A stretch of DNA of 64,000 bases from CAMAVH01 sp035714115 (GTDB lineage Bacteria > Pseudomonadota > Alphaproteobacteria > SMXQ01): positions 1-64,000 of the forward strand of contig DASTMO010000080.1 in the NCBI GenBank assembly GCA_035714115.1. Reading direction: 5' to 3'. A program made the position numbers and the translations under genes. The notes beneath the pieces were generated by a model. The model saw only the letters and a program-made list of their open reading frames with translations. It made no database searches and had not been told where the DNA came from. This document shows positions 26,797-36,387 of this stretch, in pieces. Each line of letters begins with the position of its first letter. Positions within the stretch are counted from its first letter, which is position 1.

Positions 26797-27738
26797 ATGC
26801 CCCCGCGCCTCGCCGACCTGCCCTTCGACCTCGATCACACGCTGGCCTCGATCGTCGCCGTGCGCACCACGGTGCCGGCCGACGCGTCGAGCGCCTCGCG
26901 CCTCGGCACCGAGCGCGCCGGTAGCGGCGTGGTCATCGGCAGCGACGGCCTGGTGCTGACGGTCGGCTATCTGCTGACCGAGGCCGACGCGGTATGGATC
27001 ATCGATTCGAGCGGCAAGGCGATCCCCGGCCATATCGTGGGTCAGGATCAGGAAAGCGGTTTCGGCTTGGTGCAGGCGCTGGAACCGCTCGACCGCCCCG
27101 CGCTGCCGCTCGGCAAATCGAGCGAGCTGATGCCGGGCGATTCCATCGTCATCGCCGCGTTCGGCGGTATCAGCCACGCGGTCATCTCGCGCGTCATCGC
27201 CAAGCAGGAGTTCGCCGGCTACTGGGAGTATCTGCTCGACCAAGCGATCTTCTGCGCGCCCGCCCATCCGCAATGGACCGGCGCCGCCGCCATCGGCCGC
27301 GACGGCAATCTGATCGGCGTCGCCTCGCTGATCTTTCAGCAATTCTCCCATGGCGGCATCAATATCGACGCCAACATGATCATCCCCATCGACCTGCTGA
27401 AATCGGCCCTGCCCGACATGATGAAGCTCGGCCGCGTCGACAAGCCGGCGCGTCCCTGGCTCGGCATCTGGACAGCCGAAGCAGAGAACAAGCTGGTGAT
27501 CGCCGGCATGAGCGACAACGGCCCGGCCAAGCAATCGGGTCTGCGCGTCGGCGACGCCATCCTCGATGTCGCCGGCGAGCGGCCGCGCAGCCTTGCCGAC
27601 ATGTACCGGAAGATCTGGGCGCTCGGACCGGCCGGCGTCGACGTGCCGTTTCGCGTGCAGCGCAAGGACCGCGAGCTTGAGGTCACCGTCCCATCGGCGG
27701 ACCGCGCCAAGCATCTCAAGAAGCCGCGGCTGAATTGA
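26797..27738 (+). CDS. HtrA/DegP-like protein with PDZ domain and degenerate catalytic triad
   Basis: A 313-residue protein with a trypsin-like domain (about 15-200) and a PDZ domain (about 215-300, GMSDNGPAKQSGLRVGDAI). The frame GSGVVIGSDGLVLTVGYLL matches HtrA, but where HtrA has TNNH this has TVGY (Tyr58), the Asp of SDLAL is Gly88, and GNSGGP is QWTGAA with Thr161 in place of Ser. By this alignment it is a pseudoprotease. No signal peptide or TM helix is seen, whereas HtrA proteins are exported. Start ATG at 26797 follows AGGAG. Function may be binding or scaffolding. Confidence 0.82.
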   Translation: MPPRLADLPFDLDHTLASIVAVRTTVPADASSASRLGTERAGSGVVIGSDGLVLTVGYLLTEADAVWIIDSSGKAIPGHIVGQDQESGFGLVQALEPLDRPALPLGKSSELMPGDSIVIAAFGGISHAVISRVIAKQEFAGYWEYLLDQAIFCAPAHPQWTGAAAIGRDGNLIGVASLIFQQFSHGGINIDANMIIPIDLLKSALPDMMKLGRVDKPARPWLGIWTAEAENKLVIAGMSDNGPAKQSGLRVGDAILDVAGERPRSLADMYRKIWALGPAGVDVPFRVQRKDRELEVTVPSADRAKHLKKPRLN

Positions 27739-27759
27739 ACGCGGCTCGCAGCGCGCAAT

Positions 27760-27791
27760 AAAAAACGGGCGGTCCGAAGACCGCCCGTTTT
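27760..27791. terminator. Bidirectional terminator after the HtrA-like and nitroreductase genes
   Basis: AAAACGGGCGGTC-CGAA-GACCGCCCGTTTT is a perfect 13-bp stem with A and T runs at its ends, lying between convergent stops. Confidence 0.9.
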
Positions 27792-27814
27792 ATTCGCGAG
27801 ACTGATCCTATCGC

Positions 27815-28435
27815 TTACGCGACCGGGCCGGTCCATTCCTTCACGAAATTCTCGCGGGTCCAGGTCTTCTTGACCTCGGGCGCCGGGTCCGACGCGGTGC
27901 CGACGTAGATCAAGCCGATCAGGCGATCCGGAGCGGTGTAGCCGAAGGCCTTGTTCACTTCTTCGTCGTACATGTTCGCGCCGGTGACCCACTTGCCGGC
28001 GTAGCCGAGGGCATGGATGGCGTTCATGATGTTCTGCGCGCCGGCGGCAGAGGAGAACAGCTGTTCGATCTCCATGATCTTGCCCGGCTGGATGTGGCAG
28101 CCGACAGCGATGATCATCGGCGCCTTCATGAGCTTCACCTTGGCGCCGGCGATCATCGCCTTGTCCATGTTCGGCTCGCGGCGCAGCATGGCCGCTTCAT
28201 AAAGATTCCAAAGCTGCTCGATGGCGGCAGGGCCGCGCAGCACGTGGAAGCTCCACGGGCGCATGCGGTCGTGGTCGGCGGCGCGCATCGCCACGTCGAA
28301 AATGACGTTGAGATCGGCGTCGGTCGGAACCGGCGTGGTCAGGCTGGAATTGCTGCGGCGGGACAGCAGCACGTCGAGCGCGGCGCTGCCGGCGTCCTGG
28401 CTGACGGTCTTAAGGTTGGTGGCGGGCGGGTTCAT
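27815..28435 (-). CDS. Nitroreductase family protein (YdjA-like)
   Basis: A 206-residue FMN-dependent oxidoreductase. The start of the domain, DVLLSRRSNSSLTTPVPTDADL, and DHDRMRPWSFHVL hold the phosphate- and FMN-contacting arginines and serines; SAAGAQNIMNAIHALGYAGKW and IGLIYVGTA complete the fold. The length fits the small YdjA group. Start ATG at 28435 follows AGGAGAG; the open frame continues upstream without similarity. Substrate unknown; it lies next to tRNA-His and shows no operon partner. Confidence 0.92.
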   Translation of the reverse strand: MNPPATNLKTVSQDAGSAALDVLLSRRSNSSLTTPVPTDADLNVIFDVAMRAADHDRMRPWSFHVLRGPAAIEQLWNLYEAAMLRREPNMDKAMIAGAKVKLMKAPMIIAVGCHIQPGKIMEIEQLFSSAAGAQNIMNAIHALGYAGKWVTGANMYDEEVNKAFGYTAPDRLIGLIYVGTASDPAPEVKKTWTRENFVKEWTGPVA

Positions 28436-28618
28436 GAATCTCTCCTTCAGCCTGACGGGGGTATGAGCGTACGGACGGCCTTGCGCCGCAAGCGACTGCC
28501 CCGAATGTGCCAAAGGCTAGCGGGGGAGCAGGCGCGGCGACAGTTCAGAATACCGTTAGCAGCCACCCATTATCGCTATGGGAGCCGCCGCCGCAGATCA
28601 TAACAGAATAAGAGGGAA

Positions 28619-28696
28619 TGGGGCGAGTGACCGGAGTTGAACCGGCGACATCCAGATCCACAATCTGGCGCTCTAACCAACTGAGCTACACCCGCC
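28619..28696 (-). tRNA. tRNA-His (anticodon GTG)
   Basis: Minus strand: extra G at position -1 opposite C73, acceptor GCGGGTG with CACTCGC, anticodon stem CCAGA/TCTGG around TTGTGGA (GTG), T-loop TTCAACT and encoded CCA. The -1 G is the tRNA-His hallmark. Confidence 0.96.
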
Positions 28697-29020
28697 ACAA
28701 GAGCAAGGGCGCTTGTTTAGAGGGAGGCCTTTGCGCCGTCAAGCCGTCCCGCCAAAACCGCTGATATGGCCGCAAAAGCCGCTGTCTCATTCGCCAGCCC
28801 TTCCCGCGCCAAGCGGATTTGGGAAATTCTCAGCGTTTTTTCTTCGATTTGAGGCTGCGGAACCATCAAAACGCAGCCTGTCAACCCTGCCTATTAATTA
28901 TTCATTCTTGCTGCATATTATAGCGCCATATCGCATATTTTTTATGCATACGGTATTCCGACTTATCCACAACTTATTGAATTTCCGCTTATTTCCGGCC
29001 TTTTGCATCGCTAGGGCAGT
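28697..29020. other. AT-rich gap before glnB with a DnaA box
   Basis: No gene is seen. The stretch 28890-28990 is much richer in A and T than the surroundings and holds a perfect DnaA box TTATCCACA (28963-28971) and several GCATA words. An 8-bp inverted repeat with a 12-base loop is at 28852-28879 (AGGCTGCG/CGCAGCCT). One box alone does not make an origin. Confidence 0.5.
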
Positions 29021-29036
29021 TGGCATGGGCCGTGCT
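29021..29036 (+). promoter_or_regulatory. Candidate sigma54 (RpoN) promoter of glnB-glnA
   Basis: TGGCATG-GGCC-GTGCT matches the TGGCACG-N4-TTGCW pattern, with GG and GC at the required spacing. Transcription would begin near 29046, giving a leader of about 55 bases before the glnB start at 29102. Sigma54 control of glnB-glnA by NtrC is known in several alphaproteobacteria. Confidence 0.7.
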
Positions 29037-29101
29037 AGGTAATGCGTCAACTGGCCGCCCCGCGCGGCCTTGCGCCCACCCCCGCCCGAGACTTGAGCCT
29101 C

Positions 29102-29440
29102 ATGAAAAAGATCGAAGCCATCATTAAGCCCTTCAAGCTCGATGAGGTGAAGGAAGCTCTCCACGAGATCGGCCTGCAGGGCATGACGGTCACCGAGACC
29201 AAGGGCTTCGGCCGCCAGAAAGGCCATACCGAACTCTATCGCGGCGCCGAATATGTCGTCGACTTCCTGCCCAAGGTGAAGATCGAGATCGTCATGGACG
29301 ACGCCCTCGCGGAGCGCGCCATCGAAGCCATTACCCAGGCCGCCCGCACGGGCCGCATCGGCGACGGCAAGATCTTCGTCTCCAACGTCGAAGAAGTCAT
29401 CCGCATCCGCACGGGCGAAAAAGGCCCGGACGCCATCTAA
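29102..29440 (+). CDS. glnB: Nitrogen regulatory protein P-II
   Basis: A 112-residue trimeric signal protein that reports glutamine and 2-oxoglutarate status. MKKIEAIIKPFKLDEVKEAL, the T-loop KGHTELYRGAEY with the uridylylation site Tyr51, and RTGRIGDGKIFV are all present. The start at 29102 gives the standard length; an earlier ATG at 29042 would lie at or before the predicted sigma54 start site. Glutamine synthetase follows, the normal alphaproteobacterial pair, which favours GlnB over GlnK. Confidence 0.97.
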   Translation: MKKIEAIIKPFKLDEVKEALHEIGLQGMTVTETKGFGRQKGHTELYRGAEYVVDFLPKVKIEIVMDDALAERAIEAITQAARTGRIGDGKIFVSNVEEVIRIRTGEKGPDAI

Positions 29441-29567
29441 CAGTGAACAGCCGCGCCGCGCCCCCGCCAAAGGCGGCGGGCCGACAGGCGGCTTGAGACC
29501 GTCGCTTCACCAGTTCGCATAACCTTCAGCACACCCGTACCCACCACCAACGACAGGATCATCGACG

Positions 29568-30977
<1,410 letters not shown>

Positions 30978-31018
30978 TTCATAGCCGGCCGCTTCGCCTC
31001 TTTGGTGGGGGTGAGTGG

Positions 31019-31048
31019 GAAAAGGGCCGCCTTCGGGCGGCCCTTTTT
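31019..31048 (+). terminator. Terminator of glnB-glnA
   Basis: AAAAGGGCCGCC-TTCG-GGCGGCCCTTTTT: a perfect stem with a stable tetraloop and T run, about 40 bases after glnA. Confidence 0.92.
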
Positions 31049-31152
31049 CGTTTCGGGTTCCAGTTCCGGCAATGCCTTAGGCGCAAATTCAGGAACGAAC
31101 CTTTCAACCTCTCGTTGTCCCTGCACTCGGCTTCCATCAAGGGGATAAGCTC

Positions 31153-32058
31153 ATGGCCACCATCGTCACCACTCCCGCTGCCACCGATACTGCCGCACCG
31201 GTCTTGCTCCGGCGCGTCTCTTGGGGCGCGGTCATCGCCGGCGCCTTCGTCGCCATGGCTGTCGGCGCGCTTCTCACGGTTCTGGGCATCGCCATCGGCG
31301 CCACCACCGTCGACACGGTCGCGCGCGACACGCCAGATGCCGGAACCCTGTCGCTCATCGGCGGCATCTGGGTCACCTTCACCGGCATGCTGGCCATGGG
31401 CATCGGCGGCTATGTCGCCGCGCGCCTCTCCGGCACCACCAGCAATCAAGACGGCATCCTGCATGGCCTCACCGTATGGGCGCTCGCGCTGATCCTCGGC
31501 GCGGTGGTGACCGCCAGCAGCATCGCCAACATCACCGGCCTGGCGGCGCGCAGCGCCGGCGCGGTCGCGGGCGGTGTCGCCACCGGCGTCGGCGCGGCGG
31601 GCGGCGGCGCTGCCGCCGCGGCCGGCCAATTCAGCCCGGAACAGCTTTTGGATCCGGTCCGTCGCACCCTCGGCGGCACCAATGTCGACAATCTCTCCAG
31701 CGAGCAGATCGCCGATGAAGTCGGCAGCTTGGTGCGCGCCCGCTTGATGAACGGCGAATGGCCTGAAGGCTCGCGCGAGCGCCTGAACGCCCTCGTCGCC
31801 AAGTCCACGGGCATTTCCGAGCAGGAAGCCAGCCAGCGCATCGACGAAGCCGAAGCGCAGATCAGGCAGGCCATGGCCGACGCGGAGCAGAAGGCGCGCG
31901 AAGTTGCCGATGCCGCGGCTCGCGCCACGGCGATGGGCGCCTTCTGGGCCTTCGCCGCGCTGCTGCTGGGTGCGCTGATGTCGGCGATCGGCGCCGTGGT
32001 GGGCACCCGCCACTATCGCGAGTACGAAGAGCGCCGCGAAGTCTACGTCGCGCGCTAA
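31153..32058 (+). CDS. Conserved hypothetical membrane protein
   Basis: A 301-residue inner-membrane protein. Hydrophobic segments lie at about 22-50, 65-92, 104-130 and 265-288. Between them is a Gly/Ala-rich stretch and a long soluble helical region (about 160-260) rich in Gln, Glu and Arg with heptad-like spacing, which may form a coiled coil. Similar proteins are sometimes labelled PhnA-like, but nothing here shows phosphonate chemistry. It has terminators on both sides, so it is probably a single-gene unit. Function unknown. Confidence 0.82.
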   Translation: MATIVTTPAATDTAAPVLLRRVSWGAVIAGAFVAMAVGALLTVLGIAIGATTVDTVARDTPDAGTLSLIGGIWVTFTGMLAMGIGGYVAARLSGTTSNQDGILHGLTVWALALILGAVVTASSIANITGLAARSAGAVAGGVATGVGAAGGGAAAAAGQFSPEQLLDPVRRTLGGTNVDNLSSEQIADEVGSLVRARLMNGEWPEGSRERLNALVAKSTGISEQEASQRIDEAEAQIRQAMADAEQKAREVADAAARATAMGAFWAFAALLLGALMSAIGAVVGTRHYREYEERREVYVAR

Positions 32059-32073
32059 ACTGACCGTGAAATG

Positions 32074-32103
32074 AAAAGGGCCGCCCACCGGGCGGCCCTT
32101 TTT
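32074..32103. terminator. Bidirectional terminator
   Basis: AAAAGGGCCGCCC-ACC-GGGCGGCCCTTTTT lies 15 bases after the membrane protein and 17 bases from the stop of the convergent secreted protein. Its stem closely resembles the glnA terminator. Confidence 0.9.
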
Positions 32104-32119
32104 GCATTTGTGCAGCCGA

Positions 32120-33571
32120 TTAATTCAGCGCGGCGGTTTTGGGCAGAGCCGACTTATAGCCAGCTTCGATCTTCGCATGCCATGTATGCGCCCAGGTCTT
32201 CATCTTCTCGATATACGCCGCTCGCTGAGAATCCTCGCCGATACGCTGGGGTCGCCAGGCAGCGACGCTGTCCGCTCTGACGCCTTCCAGCGCCGGATTG
32301 AAGCGGTATTCGGTAATCAGATAGGTTTTTTTGTCGGAGATGTCATAGGCGACTGCGAGCATGGTCGGCGGCGCCTCGATAGAGTTTTGACTTAAGTAGT
32401 CGTGAAACCTCTGAAGCTGCGGGGTCGCGTTATTAGGCAGCGTCGTGGCGTAGGATGTAATGAAGCTGCAGTCATAGCCTTGGTTCGATCCGGCATCGCG
32501 CGTGAGATTGACCAATGAATCCTTACGCGGGCAATTGGTCGATTTCCACCCTTGCGGCAGAGCGCCATCCGGGGCGAGGAAATAAATCTGCCCGGCCATG
32601 GTCTTTCCTTGCGTCTGTAGCAAGTAACCGCGCACCAAGCGAACCTTGCTCTTTTCTGTCTCTAATTCGTCGAGTACGACGAGCTTCCATTCGCCGGGCG
32701 GCAATGGAATCTGCGGAGCGCCGAGAATATTCAGCGGCAAGATGTCCCGATAGCTCCGACCGACCTCGGCCACTTGCGCGAGGGGTTTTTCCAACCCCTT
32801 CACTGGCCCGGCGACGGGAGCCGCTTTCGTCACAGGAAAGACTGGGGCCGCGCTGAAAGAAGCTGGAAGCTTGCCTTTTAAGCCATCTGCGAAAGTGGGA
32901 CGCCATTGCTGCGCCCACGCCTTAAGCCGATCTATGTAGGCAGCGCGCTTCGGATCCTCTTTATAGCGGTCCAGATGCCACGAAGCGGATGAGACCGGAG
33001 CGATCTTTTCAAGGTCTGGATTGAATAAGTACGCGGCCACCAGATATGTCCCGCCGGAAGCAAGGCCGAAGGTCACGGACAAATTGCTGGCGGGCTTCTT
33101 AAGCTTGCTCGCTTCGATGTAGTCGAACAACTGCGCGATGCTTTTGCCCGACGTGGGCGAACGTACGACATTGATAGGCTCGATGGTCAGGCAGTCGTAG
33201 GAACTCTCCGACGTTGCCGGCAACGAAAAATTAGCCGGGATGGCCTTGCGGTCGCAAAGCGGCAAGCGAGCCCAACCGCCTCTCGAAGGCGAGTCAGGCA
33301 CGGTGAAAATCACGGCCCCGGAGAACACCCCATTAGCGCCCTGCGCCAACACCCCGGTGACAAGGCGAATGTTGGTGGAGGCGCTTCGGGTCTCATCGAG
33401 GCCGACCAGTTTCCAATCGCCCGGCGGCAGCGGCACTTGCGGCGAGCCGTAGGTCTTGAGCTGCACGACGCCGCGATAGGTCTCACCCAGGCGGACACCA
33501 TCGTCGGCCAAAGCCGGCAGGCCGGCCATGACGCCGCAGAAAATCAATGATGCCAGTAACGCACGACGCAT
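32120..33571 (-). CDS. Secreted protein of unknown function with two tandem repeats of about 220 residues
   Basis: A 483-residue exported protein; signal peptide 1-22 ends LPALA. I do not recognise the family. The mature part is an internal duplication: repeat 1 (about 27-245) and repeat 2 (about 268-478) share GxPQxPLPPGxWKLVxLDE, an extracellular-looking cysteine pair, FDYI/FHDYLSQ helices, YLFNPDLE/YRFNPALE and a C-terminal DPKRAAYIDRLKAWAQQW / DSQRAAYIEKMKTWAHTW helix. Repeat identity by eye is roughly 30%, so the duplication is old. The link at 246-267 is Pro/Ala/Lys-rich. It stands alone, convergent with the membrane protein. Confidence 0.85.
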   Translation of the reverse strand: MRRALLASLIFCGVMAGLPALADDGVRLGETYRGVVQLKTYGSPQVPLPPGDWKLVGLDETRSASTNIRLVTGVLAQGANGVFSGAVIFTVPDSPSRGGWARLPLCDRKAIPANFSLPATSESSYDCLTIEPINVVRSPTSGKSIAQLFDYIEASKLKKPASNLSVTFGLASGGTYLVAAYLFNPDLEKIAPVSSASWHLDRYKEDPKRAAYIDRLKAWAQQWRPTFADGLKGKLPASFSAAPVFPVTKAAPVAGPVKGLEKPLAQVAEVGRSYRDILPLNILGAPQIPLPPGEWKLVVLDELETEKSKVRLVRGYLLQTQGKTMAGQIYFLAPDGALPQGWKSTNCPRKDSLVNLTRDAGSNQGYDCSFITSYATTLPNNATPQLQRFHDYLSQNSIEAPPTMLAVAYDISDKKTYLITEYRFNPALEGVRADSVAAWRPQRIGEDSQRAAYIEKMKTWAHTWHAKIEAGYKSALPKTAALN

Positions 33572-33767
33572 GACGCCCCCCAGAAAGCCATGTCGAATGC
33601 TGCTGAAACAGTAATGGAGGAAATCGCCGCTGTCTCTGCGCCTTTGGCCATAGGCTCGCTACATCTTGAGTGCGGTCAGCGAAACCGCCCACAGCATCTG
33701 CTTGCGCCCTTCGGCGCGCGGCCCTTATATAGGCCATCAAAGGCGTTCTCTTTCATTGTGGATATCA

Positions 33768-35756
33768 ATGGCCGACCTGTTCAATAAGTCGTCGTCAAAG
33801 TCCGCCGCCAAGGGCGCGGACAAAAACAGCTACTCCGCCAAAGACATCGAGGTGCTCGAAGGCCTCGAACCGGTGCGCCACCGCCCCGGCATGTATATCG
33901 GCGGCACCGACGCCACGGCCCTGCACCATCTGGTCGCTGAAGTTCTCGACAACTCGATGGACGAAGCCGTCGCCGGCCATGCCGATCATATCGAGATCGA
34001 ATTGGCGCCCGGCGACGTGGTGACCATCCGCGACAACGGCCGCGGCATTCCGGTCGACCCTCACCCCAAGTTCAAGAACAAGTCGGCGCTCGAGGTCATC
34101 CTCACCACGCTACATTCGGGCGGCAAGTTCTCCAACAAGGTCTATGAGACCTCGGGCGGCCTGCACGGCGTCGGCATCTCGGTCGTCAACGCCCTCTCCG
34201 ACCAGCTCACCGTCGAGGTCGCGCGCGACAAGACGCTTTACAAGCAGAGCTTCTCGCGCGGCACGCCGAAGGGCGGCCTGAAGGAGATCGGCGCGACGAG
34301 CAAGCGCGGCACCTCGGTCACCTTCCATCCCGACGCCGAGATTTTCGGCGACAAGCTGCATTTCAGCCCCGCCCGCCTCTACCGCATGGCGCGCTCGAAG
34401 GCCTATCTATTCCGCGGCGTCGAGATTCGCTGGAAATGCGACCCGTCCCTGATCGGTCCCAATGAAAAGGTGCCGACCGAGGAGACCATCCATTTCCCCG
34501 GTGGCCTCGCCGACTTCCTCGCCAGCCATCTCGAGGGCCGCGAGACGCTGATCCCCAAGACCTTCGCCGGCAGCGTGAATTTGGCGGGCGATAGCGGCGG
34601 CAAGGTCGAATGGGCGGTCAACTGGGTCGCCGAGGGCGAAGGCATCAATTCGTCCTATTGCAACACCGTGCCGACGCCGATGGGCGGCACGCATGAAACC
34701 GGCATGCGCACCGGCCTGATGCGCGCGCTCAAAGCCTATGGCGATCTCAGCGGCAACCGCCGCGCCGCGCAGATCACCACCGATGACGTGATGGACGGCT
34801 GCTGCGTCCTGCTGTCGCTGTTCATGCGCAACCCGCAGTTCCAAGGCCAGACCAAGGAAAAGCTCGCCAGCGTCGAAGCCACCAAGATGGTCGAAAATGC
34901 CATCAAGGACCATTTCGACCATTGGCTATCGGGCGATCCGACCACCGCCAACGATTTGCTCAACGCCATCATCGATCGCGCCGAAGAACGCATGCGCGAC
35001 AAGAAGGCCAAAGAGTTCAATCGCAAGACGGCGACCCGCAAGCTGCGCCTGCCCGGCAAGCTCGCCGACTGCTCGAAGAACGCCGCCGAAGGCACCGAGA
35101 TTTTCCTCGTCGAGGGCGATTCGGCCGGCGGCTCCGCCAAGTCCGCGCGCAACCGCGAGACTCAGGCGATCCTGCCGCTGCGCGGCAAGATCCTCAACGT
35201 CGCTTCGGCCTCGACCGACAAGCTGCAAGGCAACCAGGAAATCGCCGATCTGGCGCTCGCGCTCGGCTGCGGCGTCGGCGCGCGCTTTGACGTGAGCAAG
35301 CTGCGCTACGAACGCGTCATCATCATGACGGACGCCGATGTCGACGGCGCGCATATCGCCTCACTGCTCATCACCTTCTTCTATCGCGAGATGCGCGGGC
35401 TGATCGAGCATGGCCATCTCTACCTCGCGCAGCCGCCGCTCTACCGCATCACCCAAGGCGCGACGACGATCTATGCGCGCGACGACGCCCATAAGGACGA
35501 ACTGCTCAAGACCGCCTTCAAGGGCCGCGGCAAAATCGAGATCAGCCGCTTCAAAGGCCTCGGCGAAATGCCGCCGGCGCAATTGCGCGACACGACGATG
35601 GATTGGGGCAAGCGCACGCTGCTGCGCATCACCATCCCCGAAGCGGAACGCGCTCTCACCGAGGAGCGCGTCGAGAGCCTGATGGGCCGCAAGCCCGAAC
35701 TGCGCCTCGCCTTCATCCAGGAATTCGCGCCGACCGCGCGGGAACTCGACCTGTGA
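33768..35756 (+). CDS. parE: DNA topoisomerase IV subunit B
   Basis: A 662-residue ATPase subunit that, with ParC, separates daughter chromosomes. GHKL ATPase motifs are EVLDNSMDEA, RDNGRGIPVD and GGLHGVGISVVNAL; the TOPRIM part has EGDSAGGSAKSARNRETQ and TDADVDGAHIASLL. The length and the ALGCGVG segment fit ParE rather than GyrB. Start ATG at 33768 gives MADLFNKSS; an in-frame extension of 34 residues is unlikely. The next gene starts within its stop codon. Confidence 0.95.
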   Translation: MADLFNKSSSKSAAKGADKNSYSAKDIEVLEGLEPVRHRPGMYIGGTDATALHHLVAEVLDNSMDEAVAGHADHIEIELAPGDVVTIRDNGRGIPVDPHPKFKNKSALEVILTTLHSGGKFSNKVYETSGGLHGVGISVVNALSDQLTVEVARDKTLYKQSFSRGTPKGGLKEIGATSKRGTSVTFHPDAEIFGDKLHFSPARLYRMARSKAYLFRGVEIRWKCDPSLIGPNEKVPTEETIHFPGGLADFLASHLEGRETLIPKTFAGSVNLAGDSGGKVEWAVNWVAEGEGINSSYCNTVPTPMGGTHETGMRTGLMRALKAYGDLSGNRRAAQITTDDVMDGCCVLLSLFMRNPQFQGQTKEKLASVEATKMVENAIKDHFDHWLSGDPTTANDLLNAIIDRAEERMRDKKAKEFNRKTATRKLRLPGKLADCSKNAAEGTEIFLVEGDSAGGSAKSARNRETQAILPLRGKILNVASASTDKLQGNQEIADLALALGCGVGARFDVSKLRYERVIIMTDADVDGAHIASLLITFFYREMRGLIEHGHLYLAQPPLYRITQGATTIYARDDAHKDELLKTAFKGRGKIEISRFKGLGEMPPAQLRDTTMDWGKRTLLRITIPEAERALTEERVESLMGRKPELRLAFIQEFAPTARELDL

Positions 35757-36298
35757 AGTCCGCGGCTATCATATCCGCGAGCTTGCTGCTGCTCGCCGGC
35801 TGCGACACCCTCGCGGTGCGCGCCACCGGCACACCGCTGCCGCTCTATCGCGCGGAAGACCCTGCCTTCGTCGGGCAGAACCGCGACTTCCATATCGTCG
35901 TGATCGAAGACGGCGCGACGCTCGGCGGCCATGAGCCGCTGCAGACCGCCTTGATCGACGGCATGCAGCGCAACGCGCGCTTCACCACCCGCTTCGCCAC
36001 CGCGCCGCGGACTCATAATCCTGAATATCGCGTCGTTCTGATGTTCAATCCGGCATCGACGGTGCAGTCACGCGATCTTTGTCGCCTGCCGCTGACGCCG
36101 CTGCCTTTCGCGCCCTCGCGCGACGACAGCCATCTACAAGGCGCCTTCTGCCGCAACGGCGATGTGCTGACGGAAGCCGATGCCTATACCTCGGGCATCA
36201 AGACTGCGGGTGATTCGCGCTTTCGCGCCTTGATGACGGCCTTCGCGCAGCAGGTTTTTCCGTCGCGCGACATGCGTCCGGAAGAGACGCCGGAATAG
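35753..36298 (+). CDS. Putative lipoprotein, paralogue of the next gene
   Basis: A 181-residue lipoprotein with lipobox LLAGC at about 13-17. The start is GTG at 35753, overlapping the parE stop (GTGA), which suggests translational coupling. The mature part contains YRVVLMFNPAS, a DLCR cysteine and GAFCRNGDV, features shared with the lipoprotein that follows (NYEVVWLFNGP, ELCSK, AAFCRFD). I do not recognise the family. It is probably anchored in the inner or outer membrane. Confidence 0.82.
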   Translation: MKSAAIISASLLLLAGCDTLAVRATGTPLPLYRAEDPAFVGQNRDFHIVVIEDGATLGGHEPLQTALIDGMQRNARFTTRFATAPRTHNPEYRVVLMFNPASTVQSRDLCRLPLTPLPFAPSRDDSHLQGAFCRNGDVLTEADAYTSGIKTAGDSRFRALMTAFAQQVFPSRDMRPEETPE

Positions 36299-36352
36299 CC
36301 GCGTTCCCGGCTTTTTCACGCCAAATTGACAAGCACCGCCGCCTGGCGGGAG

Positions 36353-36367
36353 TATCCTGACAGGATA
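36353..36367. promoter_or_regulatory. Perfect 15-bp palindrome before the second lipoprotein
   Basis: TATCCTG-A-CAGGATA lies 21 bases before the start codon at 36388, downstream of a TTGACA hexamer (36326-36331) whose spacing to any -10 is poor. It looks like an operator rather than a terminator, since the arms have no T run and are AT-balanced. Confidence 0.45.
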
Positions 36368-36387
36368 ACCCGCCACAGGAGGCGCTC

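Noticed and set aside
28963..28971. Replication origin at the DnaA box before glnB
   Set aside because: Only one perfect box is seen, with no clustered boxes and no origin-linked genes such as dnaA, hemE or parAB nearby.
31019..32103. The two similar GGGCCGCC hairpins as a mobile repeat family
   Set aside because: Each is placed directly after a gene with a T run and works as a simple terminator; the similarity reflects GC-rich stems.
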